From assembly GCA_015057205.1 (NCBI GenBank), contig SVEW01000003.1, forward strand, positions 1 to 33,621: a stretch of 33,621 nucleotides of DNA, given 5' to 3'. The position numbers and the translations under genes were made by a program. Of this stretch, positions 23,033 through 30,899 are shown piece after piece (position 1 is the first letter of the stretch; each line of letters starts with the position of its first letter). The notes below the pieces were generated by a model, which worked only from the letters and a program-made list of their open reading frames with translations, ran no database searches and had not been told where the DNA came from. This DNA is from Lachnospiraceae bacterium (GTDB lineage: Bacteria; Bacillota; Clostridia; Lachnospirales; Lachnospiraceae).

Positions 23033-24211
23033 CTACATTCCAAATAAGGTCTTCATTTCCTCTTCTTCTACGTTGGTTCCAATGACCACCAGACGACCGG
23101 TGTAATCCGGTGCGCCGTCACGCAATTCATAATCACCCGGAACCATATTAAAATAAATCCACTTGCCGTCCGTTGCCGGAATCATTCCTTTTGCACGTAA
23201 AATTGTACTTTCGTATTTTTCAGAATGACACAAGGTATCCAGCGCCTTCTCAACGGTTGCACGGTCAAATTTATGTGGTGTCTCAATACCCCAGCTAATA
23301 AACACATCATCTGCATGATGATGTCCATCTTCGTGATGATGTCCACAAGAACAGTTGCCATGCTCATCGTAATGATGCTCGTGATGGTCGTGGTCATGAT
23401 GATGCTCGTGCTCATGCTCGTGATGCTCATGCTCGTGCTCACGATGATGCTCGTGCTCGTGGTCATGATGATGCTCGTGCTCGTGCTCATGCTCGTGGTC
23501 GTGGTCATGTCCACAGCAACAATGTCCGTCTTCATCGTGATGATGATGTTCATGATCGTGATGATGCTCATGATGTTCATGTTCTACCTCATGAAGAATC
23601 TCATCTTTCAGAGAAGCCTTCTTCTCTACAGCACTTAAAATCACGTCTCCACTTAATTCATCCCATGGCGTAGTAATAATCGCCGCCTTCGGGTTCTTTT
23701 CCTGTAATACGCTTACACATTCGGTTAACTTTGCATCGTCCATATCCTGTGTACGGCTCAATACAATCGTTGTAGCATATTCAACCTGATTATTGAAAAA
23801 CTCACCGAATGCCTTCATCTGTTTTAATGCCTTCTTACCATTTACAACCGTAACAAGACCGTTTAATTCTACATCCAACGTCTTAGCTACGTCTGCAACA
23901 CTTGCCATTACATCCGATAATTTACCTACTCCGGATGGCTCTACCAAAATACGGTCCGGATGAAATTTGTCAACTACTTCTCCCATATTCTTGGTGAAGT
24001 CGCCAACCAAAGAACAGCAGATACAACCGGAGTTCATTTCCGTAACCGTAATACCGGAATCCTTTAAAAATCCTCCATCAATACCTACTTCTCCATATTC
24101 ATTTTCAATCAAAACAACCTTTTCACCCTTGAAAACCTCTTCCAACAGCTTCTTAATTAACGTTGTCTTTCCGGCTCCCAAAAATCCGGAAATAATATCA
24201 ATCTTTGTCAT
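23033..24211 (-). CDS. COG0523 (CobW/P47K) GTPase with His-rich metal-binding insert
   Basis: A 392-aa putative metallochaperone GTPase. Walker A is GFLGAGKTTL (9-18), the metal-binding CxCC motif is GCICC (C63, C65, C66), and EPSGVG and LSRTQD are later G-domain motifs. Residues about 207-299 form an extreme His/Glu/Asp-rich segment with more than fifty His, plus CCCG and CSCG clusters. It is followed by the CobW C-terminal domain with DGKWIYFNM. The family delivers or stores zinc, nickel or cobalt. It starts 14 bases after the ABC exporter stop and ten before the second COG0523-like gene. Which metal is not determined; no Zur- or NikR-like box was identified. Confidence 0.88.
   Translation of the reverse strand: MTKIDIISGFLGAGKTTLIKKLLEEVFKGEKVVLIENEYGEVGIDGGFLKDSGITVTEMNSGCICCSLVGDFTKNMGEVVDKFHPDRILVEPSGVGKLSDVMASVADVAKTLDVELNGLVTVVNGKKALKQMKAFGEFFNNQVEYATTIVLSRTQDMDDAKLTECVSVLQEKNPKAAIITTPWDELSGDVILSAVEKKASLKDEILHEVEHEHHEHHHDHEHHHHDEDGHCCCGHDHDHEHEHEHEHHHDHEHEHHREHEHEHHEHEHEHHHDHDHHEHHYDEHGNCSCGHHHEDGHHHADDVFISWGIETPHKFDRATVEKALDTLCHSEKYESTILRAKGMIPATDGKWIYFNMVPGDYELRDGAPDYTGRLVVIGTNVEEEEMKTLFGM
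23315..23593 (-). repeat. low-complexity His/Glu/Asp-coding tract
   Basis: Roughly 280 bases of CAT/CAC, GAG/GAA and GAT codons, with repeated dipeptides HE, HD and HH, inside the COG0523 gene. Such tracts expand and contract readily. The reverse strand gives a misleading open frame rich in Met, Leu and Val. Confidence 0.85.
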
Positions 24212-24225
24212 ACTAAAACCTCACT

Positions 24226-25959
24226 TTACATGGAAATATTGTATAGATTTGCATAAACACCCTGCTTTTGCAAAAGTGCTTCATGTGTTCCTTCTTCAGC
24301 GATACTGCCATCTTCTGCCAGTACCAAAATTCGCTTCGCATTGCGAATCGTACTTAAACGGTGAGCAATAACAAATGTCGTTCGATTCTTAGCCAATGTT
24401 TCTAAGGATTCCTGCACCACTTTCTCGCTCTCATTATCCAAAGCACTGGTAGCCTCATCAAAAATGAGAATCGGTGGATTTTTTAAAAATACTCTGGCTA
24501 ATGACAACCTCTGCTTCTGTCCTCCGGATAATTTAATACCACGCTGTCCAATATCGGTATCGTAGCCATCCGGCAAACTCATAATAAAATCATGTGCATT
24601 GGCTGCTTTGGCCGCTTTTACAATCTCTTCGTCCGTAGCATCCGGCTTACCATAAAGAATATTTTCCCGCACAGTTCCTACAAACAAATATACATCCTGC
24701 GCCACAATCCCAATATGATCGCGCAGACTCTTCATGGTAAACTGTCGCACATCCGTGCCGTCCACCTTCACAGCGCCTCCGGTAACATCATAAAAACGCG
24801 GAATCAGCGAGCACAAAGTACTCTTTCCTGCACCGGAAGCACCAACAAGCGCCACATACTCGCCCGGAGCAACAGAAAGATTCAGATGATTTAATACCAT
24901 CTGGTCATTCTTCTCATAAGCAAAGGAAACATCTTCAAAGGAAATAGCACCTTTAACCGTTTCCATTACCGTGGCATCCGGCTTATCCTGAATATCCGGT
25001 TCAATGGCCATGATTTCACAAAACCGCTCGTATCCGGAATACCCGTTTAAAAACGTCTCAACAAAGTTAATTAACTTTCTTACCGGTTCGGTATAGGTTG
25101 AAATATAAAGTAAAAAGGTAATCAAATCTTCTATCTTCACCTGTCCACCCGTAATAAATATGGTGCCTCCAACCACAACCAATACCTGAATCAATGTCAC
25201 AAAGGCATTCATACCGGAATTAAATCCGGCCATATAGCGATAGCTATCCTTCTTAGCTGACAAAAAGCCATCGTTGCCTTCCTTAAACTTCTTCATCTCC
25301 TCAGATTCGTTAGCAAAGGATTTTACCACACGAATTCCTGATAGATTATCTTCAATCTGGCTATTAATCGCTGCAATCTTAATACGATTGTTGCGATAAG
25401 CTCGCTTCATGCGATTTTTGAAAATATAAGCATACAAAAGCATAACCGGTACCAATGCAAAGGCAATCAAGCAAAGGCGCACGTTAATACGGAACAGAAT
25501 GATAAAGGACCCAATTATCTTGATAAAAGAAATCACAATATCCTCCGGTCCATGATGTAACAATTCGGTAATGTCAAATAAATCGTTGGTAATACGGCTC
25601 ATGAGCTGACCAACCTTTTGATTATCAAAGAAATTAAAAGACAACTTCTGATAATGGCCAAAAATCTTACGTCGCATATCGTATTCGATCTTTGCACCCA
25701 TTACATGTCCGTAATACGTTATAAAATAATTACAATAAATTTCAAGCCCGACTAATACCAACATCAAAACGCCAAGCTTTAGCACCATCTCCAACGCTTC
25801 CGTTGGTCCTAAATGAATTACATAATGCGTAATGTAGCGGATAATCAATGGCAGAACCAGTGCAATTCCGGCTCCCAACATTGCAAAAAACATATCCGCA
25901 AAAAACACACCCTTGTATGGCTTATAGTATCCTGCAAGGTTCTTTAAATTGTTCCACAT
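24226..25959 (-). CDS. ABC exporter (fused membrane and ATPase domains)
   Basis: A 577-aa type IV ABC half-transporter. Six transmembrane helices occupy about residues 15-300. The ATPase domain has Walker A LVGASGAGKSTLCSL, a Q-loop at IGIVAQDVYLF, the signature LSGGQKQRLSLAR, Walker B ILIFDEATSALD and the H-loop FVIAHRLST. It presumably works as a homodimer since no partner half-transporter is adjacent. The substrate is unknown; lipid, peptide or drug export are all possible. The ATG has only a modest AAAGGT upstream. It is the first gene of the operon with two COG0523 proteins and NfnAB, from the promoter at 25998-26025. Confidence 0.9.
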   Translation of the reverse strand: MWNNLKNLAGYYKPYKGVFFADMFFAMLGAGIALVLPLIIRYITHYVIHLGPTEALEMVLKLGVLMLVLVGLEIYCNYFITYYGHVMGAKIEYDMRRKIFGHYQKLSFNFFDNQKVGQLMSRITNDLFDITELLHHGPEDIVISFIKIIGSFIILFRINVRLCLIAFALVPVMLLYAYIFKNRMKRAYRNNRIKIAAINSQIEDNLSGIRVVKSFANESEEMKKFKEGNDGFLSAKKDSYRYMAGFNSGMNAFVTLIQVLVVVGGTIFITGGQVKIEDLITFLLYISTYTEPVRKLINFVETFLNGYSGYERFCEIMAIEPDIQDKPDATVMETVKGAISFEDVSFAYEKNDQMVLNHLNLSVAPGEYVALVGASGAGKSTLCSLIPRFYDVTGGAVKVDGTDVRQFTMKSLRDHIGIVAQDVYLFVGTVRENILYGKPDATDEEIVKAAKAANAHDFIMSLPDGYDTDIGQRGIKLSGGQKQRLSLARVFLKNPPILIFDEATSALDNESEKVVQESLETLAKNRTTFVIAHRLSTIRNAKRILVLAEDGSIAEEGTHEALLQKQGVYANLYNISM

Positions 25960-25997
25960 AGTTTCCCAGTACCTTTCTCATTTGTACACCAATCACT

Positions 25998-26025
25998 ATT
26001 ATAACACTATTCTCTTTCTTTGCAA
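25998..26025 (-). promoter_or_regulatory. sigma-A promoter of the ABC-COG0523-nfn operon
   Basis: TTGCAA (26020-26025), a 16-base spacer and a perfect TATAAT (25998-26003) on the minus strand. It overlaps the last codons of sdaAA, so the operon starts before the previous gene has ended. Confidence 0.65.
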
Positions 26026-26900
26026 GCAAACACTTTTCTACAAAGTAATTTTGCAGTGGTAGTATTGGCAAGTCCGCCCTCTGCAGTTTCCTTTAAGGAC
26101 ACATCCATCTTGTTCCCTACCTCCGCCATAGCTTCTATAACTTCATCAGCCGGAATAGCACTTTTCACACCACAAAGCACCAGTTCTGCAGCCACAATAG
26201 CGTTGGCTACACCGGAAGAATTCCGTTTAACGCAAGGTATTTCCACCAAACCTGCAACCGGGTCACACACCAGTCCCATAATATTTTTCAATGCTATGGC
26301 TACCGCATGGGCACACTGGGTTGGTGTTCCGCCGGATAGTTCCACAATGGCTGCAGCCGCCATGGCTGACGCCGCGCCACACTCTGCCTGACATCCGCCT
26401 TCTGCACCGGCAATGCTTGCGTTATTGGCAATTACCATACCAACTGCAGATGCTGTCAAAAGTGCACGCACACAATCATCTTCGCTTACACCTTTTTCCT
26501 CTTCCATAGTTATCAACGCTGCCGGCAAAATTCCGCAAGAGCCTGCCGTTGGTGCTGCAACAATTTTACCCATAGCTGCATTTAATTCAGAAATAGCCGT
26601 TGCACGCATCAATGCCCCTGCCATAAAAGAACCGGTTAATGTGCGCTTTTCTTCCAGAGCCGTTTTAATTTTATAGGCATCCCCACCGGTAAGCCCGCTG
26701 GTGGATTTGATATCTTTTTTCTGTCCACGCAGATTCGCACTCTTCATTACCTTATACTGTTCTCTCATACGATTCAGTACATCCGGCTGTGAGCACTCCA
26801 ACACGTTGGCCTGCTCCATCAGTACCAGGTCAGAAAGCTTCATACCGCGATTCTCCGCCATTTCCACAATCTCCTGTAAAGATCGATATGTAAATTCCAT
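26007..26900 (-). CDS. sdaAA: L-serine ammonia-lyase (Fe-S dependent), alpha subunit
   Basis: A 297-aa catalytic subunit converting L-serine to pyruvate and ammonia with a [4Fe-4S] cluster. Family motifs include PTAGSCGILPAAL, AEGGCQAECG and GLVCDPVAGLVEIPC, which carry the conserved cysteines. The ATG is one base after the beta subunit stop, and GGAGG lies inside the end of sdaAB. The two-gene form (separate alpha and beta) is the usual clostridial and Bacillus arrangement. The enzyme is oxygen-sensitive, consistent with an anaerobe. Confidence 0.95.
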   Translation of the reverse strand: MEFTYRSLQEIVEMAENRGMKLSDLVLMEQANVLECSQPDVLNRMREQYKVMKSANLRGQKKDIKSTSGLTGGDAYKIKTALEEKRTLTGSFMAGALMRATAISELNAAMGKIVAAPTAGSCGILPAALITMEEEKGVSEDDCVRALLTASAVGMVIANNASIAGAEGGCQAECGAASAMAAAAIVELSGGTPTQCAHAVAIALKNIMGLVCDPVAGLVEIPCVKRNSSGVANAIVAAELVLCGVKSAIPADEVIEAMAEVGNKMDVSLKETAEGGLANTTTAKLLCRKVFACKERE

Positions 26901-26901
26901 G

Positions 26902-27567
26902 CTACTTTCCTCCTGCCAATAACATAATACAACGGGTTACGCCTACAAACCGGTCAATATACGTCGTTACATCCAAATCGGTATGACCATCAATAGCAAT
27001 GCACAAAATAGCCTGTCCTCCTTTGGTTTCGCGAGATAATGCCATATTACATACATTAATACCGCAGTTTCCAAGAAACTCGGCTACTTTTCCTACGATA
27101 CCCGGCATATCCTGATGAACCACAATCAACGTATCATTCTGTCCGTTGATGGATACTTCCATTCCGTCAATCTGAGAAATAAAAATGTTTCCGCCACCAA
27201 TGGATGCACCGGTAACAGCCACGCTGCTTCCGTTTTCGCCTTTCAACGTAATAATGGCGGAATTCGGGTGTTTGGCCGGTCGCGAAGCTTCTCTGATAAA
27301 AATCTGCACACCTTCGTCCTTGGCAATCTGTAAACTGTTTCGAATCCGTTCGTCATCCGGATTCATTCCTAAAATACCACCCACCAAAGCCTTGTCTGTA
27401 CCATGTCCCTTATAGGTCTTGGCAAAGGAACCAAACAATTCCACATCGGCTTGTACAATCTTCTCCTTCATCAATAAGCTCGCAATTTTCCCAATACGGG
27501 CAGCGCCTGCTGTATGGGAACTGGAGGGTCCAATCATAACCGGACCAATAATATCAAAAATATTCAT
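26902..27567 (-). CDS. sdaAB: L-serine ammonia-lyase (Fe-S dependent), beta subunit
   Basis: A 221-aa partner of SdaAA. It starts at the ATG at 27565-27567 (MNIFDIIGPVMIGPSSSHT), with GAGGGTGA upstream; an in-frame GTG five codons earlier lies inside that site. The N-terminal part carries the serine dehydratase beta motif GPSSSHTAG. The C-terminal part is an ACT domain (about residues 145-215, VVHQDMPGIVGKVAEFLG), a likely regulatory amino acid sensor. It lies downstream of argS, separated by a hairpin at 27586-27612, and is followed directly by sdaAA. Confidence 0.95.
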   Translation of the reverse strand: MNIFDIIGPVMIGPSSSHTAGAARIGKIASLLMKEKIVQADVELFGSFAKTYKGHGTDKALVGGILGMNPDDERIRNSLQIAKDEGVQIFIREASRPAKHPNSAIITLKGENGSSVAVTGASIGGGNIFISQIDGMEVSINGQNDTLIVVHQDMPGIVGKVAEFLGNCGINVCNMALSRETKGGQAILCIAIDGHTDLDVTTYIDRFVGVTRCIMLLAGGK

Positions 27568-27585
27568 CGCATTCACCCTCACATT

Positions 27586-27612
27586 GCAAAGGTCGGGGAT
27601 AAAACCCCGACC
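27586..27612 (-). terminator. hairpin between argS and sdaAB
   Basis: GGTCGGGG (27591-27598) pairs with CCCCGACC (27605-27612) around a six-base loop. On the minus strand only TTTGC follows the stem, so termination is likely partial. It sits 12 bases after the argS stop. Confidence 0.65.
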
Positions 27613-27624
27613 CCAAATATCCAG

Positions 27625-29391
27625 TTACATTCTTTCCGGTGCTTCAAATCCGAGTAAGTCAATACAGGTTTCCATAACACCTTTCGTTAACTCTAACATA
27701 CGGATATAGCTTCCCTGCACCTTTTCATCTTCTTCACTCATAATCTTTGTTTCATGATAGAAGTGGTTAAATTTGTTTGCTAATTCGTAAATATATGCAC
27801 ATACCTTATGCGGTGCATATTCTTCTGCCGCATTCTCAATCATACCCTGGAAATTAGCAAGGGCAAGCATTAATTCTTTCTCGCTCTTGTTCTTCGGGGC
27901 AAGCACTTCATAATCTGCAGCATTCTTGCCTGTCTCTGCGTATTTAGCCAAAATAGACTTAATACGTACAATGGAGTAAAGAAGATATGGACCGGTATTT
28001 CCTTCGAAAGAAGTAAATCTATCCATATCAAATACGTAATCTTTAGAAGCCTGGTTGGACAAATCGCCGTACTTTAATGCTGCCAAACCAACAATCTTAG
28101 CAGTCTTCTTAGCTTCTTCCGGATCTACGGTATGGTTCTCGGTAATCTTCTTATACATCTCGTCTGCGATGTCAGAAATCATATTCTCAAGACGCATAAC
28201 CCCGCCGTCACGTGTCTTAAACGGCTTGCCGTCTTTGCCGTTCATCGTACCAAATCCGATGTGTGTCAATTCTACATCGTCTCTTACAAGACCTGCTTTT
28301 CTTGTTGTTCTGAACACCTGTACAAAGTGAAGTTCCTGACGTTTATCTACAACATAGATAATAGCATCCGGATTCTGCTCCTCACGACGCATAATAATGG
28401 TTCCAAGGTCTGTGGTCGCATACAAGGCCGCCCCATCGGACTTCTGAATAATACATGGTGGAATTTCGCGCTTATCATCATCTTTTGCAACTTTAACAAT
28501 CAACGCACCGTCACTTTCTTCTGCAATACCACGCTTTTTCATATCTTCAATCATATCCGGAATATATGGCTGTGCATCCGACTCACCCTTCCACAAATCA
28601 AAGATAACATTTAAGTTACCATAGTTTTTCTTTAAATCTGCATGAGACAGGGTTAAAATATGCTTTAAAATAGCGGTATATGCACGGTGTCCATTCTGTA
28701 ACTCATTGGTAATTTCAAGTGCTTCCTTCTTATATTCCGCGTTCTTCTTACTCTCTGCGGAAGCTGCCGGGTAGATTTCTTCCAAATCAGCCAGTGTAAA
28801 TGGTGGTTCGGATGGATATTCACCGGTAAAGCTTTCATCAAAGTATGGAAGTTCCGGTTTACGGCGTTTCAATTCCGTAATAATAAGACCGATCTGAAGT
28901 CCCCAGTCTCCCAAATGAACGTCACCGTAAACGGTATTACCGGTGTAACGTAAAATACGTTTAATACTCTCACCGATAATAGCCGGACGTAAATGTCCAA
29001 CATGAAGTGGCTTTGCTACGTTTGCTCCGCCGTAGTCAATTACGATGGTTCTTGGATTCTTGGCATTCTCAACGCCAAAATGCTCTTCTGTCAACATGGT
29101 CTTCATGTAATTTGCCATGTATACATCTGCCATTTTGATATTCAAAAATCCCGGCTTTACGGAATCTACAGTCTCAAACATTGCTTCTTTATCAAGCACT
29201 GCCTTAATTTCGTCTGCAATCATAAATGGTGCTTTATGTGCTTCCTTTGCGCACGCCATAGCACCGTTACACTGGAATTCACAAAGATCAGGACGGTTAC
29301 TTACCGTTACCTTTCCATATTTCTCATCGTATCCGCACTCTTTAAACGCTTTGGATACTACTTCTGTAATTTCATCCAAAATCTTTTTCAT
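27625..29391 (-). CDS. argS: arginyl-tRNA synthetase
   Basis: A full-length 588-aa class I enzyme. The HIGH-type motif is KPLHVGHLRPAIIGES (H130-H133), and the region DGGVMRLENMISD occupies the position of the KMSK loop, which is degenerate as in many ArgRS. The N-terminal additional domain (about 1-105) and the C-terminal anticodon-binding helical domain (SYIRMLELTKGVMETC near the end) are both present. AGGAAGG lies eight bases before the ATG. It is 32 bases after the DapF-like gene and probably in its transcript. No T-box leader was found. Confidence 0.96.
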   Translation of the reverse strand: MKKILDEITEVVSKAFKECGYDEKYGKVTVSNRPDLCEFQCNGAMACAKEAHKAPFMIADEIKAVLDKEAMFETVDSVKPGFLNIKMADVYMANYMKTMLTEEHFGVENAKNPRTIVIDYGGANVAKPLHVGHLRPAIIGESIKRILRYTGNTVYGDVHLGDWGLQIGLIITELKRRKPELPYFDESFTGEYPSEPPFTLADLEEIYPAASAESKKNAEYKKEALEITNELQNGHRAYTAILKHILTLSHADLKKNYGNLNVIFDLWKGESDAQPYIPDMIEDMKKRGIAEESDGALIVKVAKDDDKREIPPCIIQKSDGAALYATTDLGTIIMRREEQNPDAIIYVVDKRQELHFVQVFRTTRKAGLVRDDVELTHIGFGTMNGKDGKPFKTRDGGVMRLENMISDIADEMYKKITENHTVDPEEAKKTAKIVGLAALKYGDLSNQASKDYVFDMDRFTSFEGNTGPYLLYSIVRIKSILAKYAETGKNAADYEVLAPKNKSEKELMLALANFQGMIENAAEEYAPHKVCAYIYELANKFNHFYHETKIMSEEDEKVQGSYIRMLELTKGVMETCIDLLGFEAPERM

Positions 29392-29423
29392 TACAATCTT
29401 ACCTTCCTATTTCTCTATTCTCA

Positions 29424-30269
29424 TTATGCAAAAAAGGCGTCGCTTAGCATCATCATTCCCACACTGTCAACGCTTCCCGTCATAATAATTTCATCGTTAT
29501 CATTTAGTTCTACAGTTAATACTCCTCCCGGCTGGCTTACTTGTACTTTTCGTTTCGTAAGTCCCAACCGAACGGTCACAGCAGCTGCTGCACACGCACT
29601 GGTTCCGGACGCCAATGTATAACCGGCACCACGCTCGTATACTTCAATTTCTACATGTTCATCATCCACAACATGAAGCAACATGAAATTCATGCGGTCA
29701 GGAAAATAATCGGAACTTTCTACAATTGGTCCTAATTCCATAACCCGCTTATAATTCACTTCTCTTGCAAGTAGCGCACAATGTGGATTACCTACACTTA
29801 GGCAGGTTACTTCGTAAGGCTTACCCCCAAAGTACATAGCCTCGTTAATTACCTCTCGCTCTTCGCCAATCACCGGAATTGCTGACGCATGGAAATCCGG
29901 CTTACCGATTCGGGCTCGGACTAAAGTTGCATCCTCATTTAAAAATTCAACCTCTGCCTTACCACTGACAGTATAAAATGTTACCTTATTTTCTTTTGCA
30001 TAGCCTTCATCCTTCAGATATTTGGCAAAAATACGAATACCGGTACCAGTGTTGGTTGCTTCACTTGCATCCGGGTTAAAACATCGGACATGGATCTTCC
30101 CATCTTTTTCAATTGGTCCATAAAGAATACCATCTGCACCAATACCAAAATTTCGTTTGCATAACTTACGAATATGGTGTTCCTGCAAATCCACATCATT
30201 CTTGTTTGGATCAATTACCAGATAGTCGTTCCCAAGCCCATGATACTTCTTAATCATAAATGAACCCAA
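29424..30269 (-). CDS. DapF-like (diaminopimelate epimerase fold) protein without catalytic cysteines
   Basis: A 281-aa member of the DapF family by KYHGLGNDYLVID, FGIGADGILYGP, GNPHCALL, DRMNFML and YERGAGYT. The two catalytic cysteines are absent: the usual xCGNG reads TNTGTG (T74) and the usual ACGSGAC reads ASGTSAC (S221); the Glu normally two to three residues before the second Cys is Tyr (Y217). Substrate-holding asparagines (N161 in GNPHC, and the N of RMNF) are kept. A simple two-base Cys-thiolate racemase mechanism is therefore unlikely; an altered isomerase, lyase or binding protein is possible. Start: TTG at 30267-30269 with AGGAGG ten bases upstream, or the ATG at 30257. It follows the 139-aa gene and precedes argS. 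The label dapF would be a family name only. Confidence 0.85.
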   Translation of the reverse strand: MGSFMIKKYHGLGNDYLVIDPNKNDVDLQEHHIRKLCKRNFGIGADGILYGPIEKDGKIHVRCFNPDASEATNTGTGIRIFAKYLKDEGYAKENKVTFYTVSGKAEVEFLNEDATLVRARIGKPDFHASAIPVIGEEREVINEAMYFGGKPYEVTCLSVGNPHCALLAREVNYKRVMELGPIVESSDYFPDRMNFMLLHVVDDEHVEIEVYERGAGYTLASGTSACAAAAVTVRLGLTKRKVQVSQPGGVLTVELNDNDEIIMTGSVDSVGMMMLSDAFFA

Positions 30270-30316
30270 TTGTCTAGTTCCTCCTGCTTGTTCACTCCAA
30301 TTTTTCAGAATCCGCG

Positions 30317-30736
30317 CTAATCTACCTGATTCTGGCTAATCAAGGCGGCAAGGCCATCTGCCTTTTCTCCTAGTATACTCGCAGCCAGATCTTTTGTTTC
30401 ATCCGAAACGTTACCTTTTCCATAAGCTCCGGAATATGAGCCGGTGGTTGCATTGTAATCACTATCACTCACACCCTGTTCCTGTGAAAGTTTCGCAATC
30501 CATTCTGCTTCCTTGGCCTTTTCATCCTCTTCCGCTTCCTTTTGCAAACGTTCGAATATTTCGTTAGCTTGTGCAAGCGCTTCCGCGTCTGCCCCGCTCT
30601 CAGTGGACATTGTTTCCTCATCCTCCTGTGGCGTAGGCATGTAACGAACGCGGCTACGTTTCACAATAGCATGTTTCAGTTCGTCGTTGAAATTTCGGAC
30701 ATCAATTTTATCCGTAATTGGTGCTCTTAATTTCAA
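30317..30736 (-). CDS. hypothetical acidic, Glu/Ala-rich protein, 139 aa
   Basis: No family recognised. It starts at a TTG (30734-30736) with AGGGGG eight bases upstream; the product begins MKLRAPITDKIDVRNFND. The middle (about 45-90) is Glu/Ala/Lys-rich and likely a coiled helix (ERLQKEAEEDEKAKEAEWI). A Ser/Gly/Tyr-rich low-complexity stretch follows (TTGSYSGAYGKGN), then a helix ending SQNQVD. There is no signal peptide or membrane segment. It is the first gene after the palindromic promoter at 30825-30853 and lies 47 bases upstream of the DapF-like gene. Confidence 0.65.
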   Translation of the reverse strand: MKLRAPITDKIDVRNFNDELKHAIVKRSRVRYMPTPQEDEETMSTESGADAEALAQANEIFERLQKEAEEDEKAKEAEWIAKLSQEQGVSDSDYNATTGSYSGAYGKGNVSDETKDLAASILGEKADGLAALISQNQVD

Positions 30737-30793
30737 ATCCTACACCCCCTAACTGTATGTATTCCTCTCTTCCAATTCATACATACACACAAA

Positions 30794-30861
30794 ACGGCAG
30801 TTTGATGATTCTGATATAGTGTTAATTATACTAACACCACACCAAAAAGTCAAACTGCCGT
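30794..30861. promoter_or_regulatory. long palindrome enclosing a promoter (hydF terminator and/or operator)
   Basis: Outer arms of 12 bp (30794-30805 and 30850-30861, ACGGCAGTTTGA type) enclose an inner repeat GTGTTA-N7-TAACAC (30819-30837). The inner repeat is centred on the -10 hexamer of the promoter at 30825-30853, and one outer arm overlaps its -35. RNA read through from hydF could fold the whole palindrome and ends in TTTTG, so it may also terminate hydF. Confidence 0.7.
30825..30853 (-). promoter_or_regulatory. sigma-A promoter of the 139-aa / DapF-like / argS transcript
   Basis: TTGACT (30848-30853), a 17-base spacer and a perfect TATAAT (30825-30830) on the minus strand; about 90 bases before the TTG start of the 139-aa gene. 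Confidence 0.8.
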
Positions 30862-30899
30862 AAGGATTTTAACTGATTTTTCACCACAAATTTTTACTT

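Noticed and set aside
23225..23638. Plus-strand Met/Leu/Val-rich membrane protein
   Set aside because: It is the complement of the His/Asp/Glu codon tract of the COG0523 gene, and the clear family motifs are on the minus strand.
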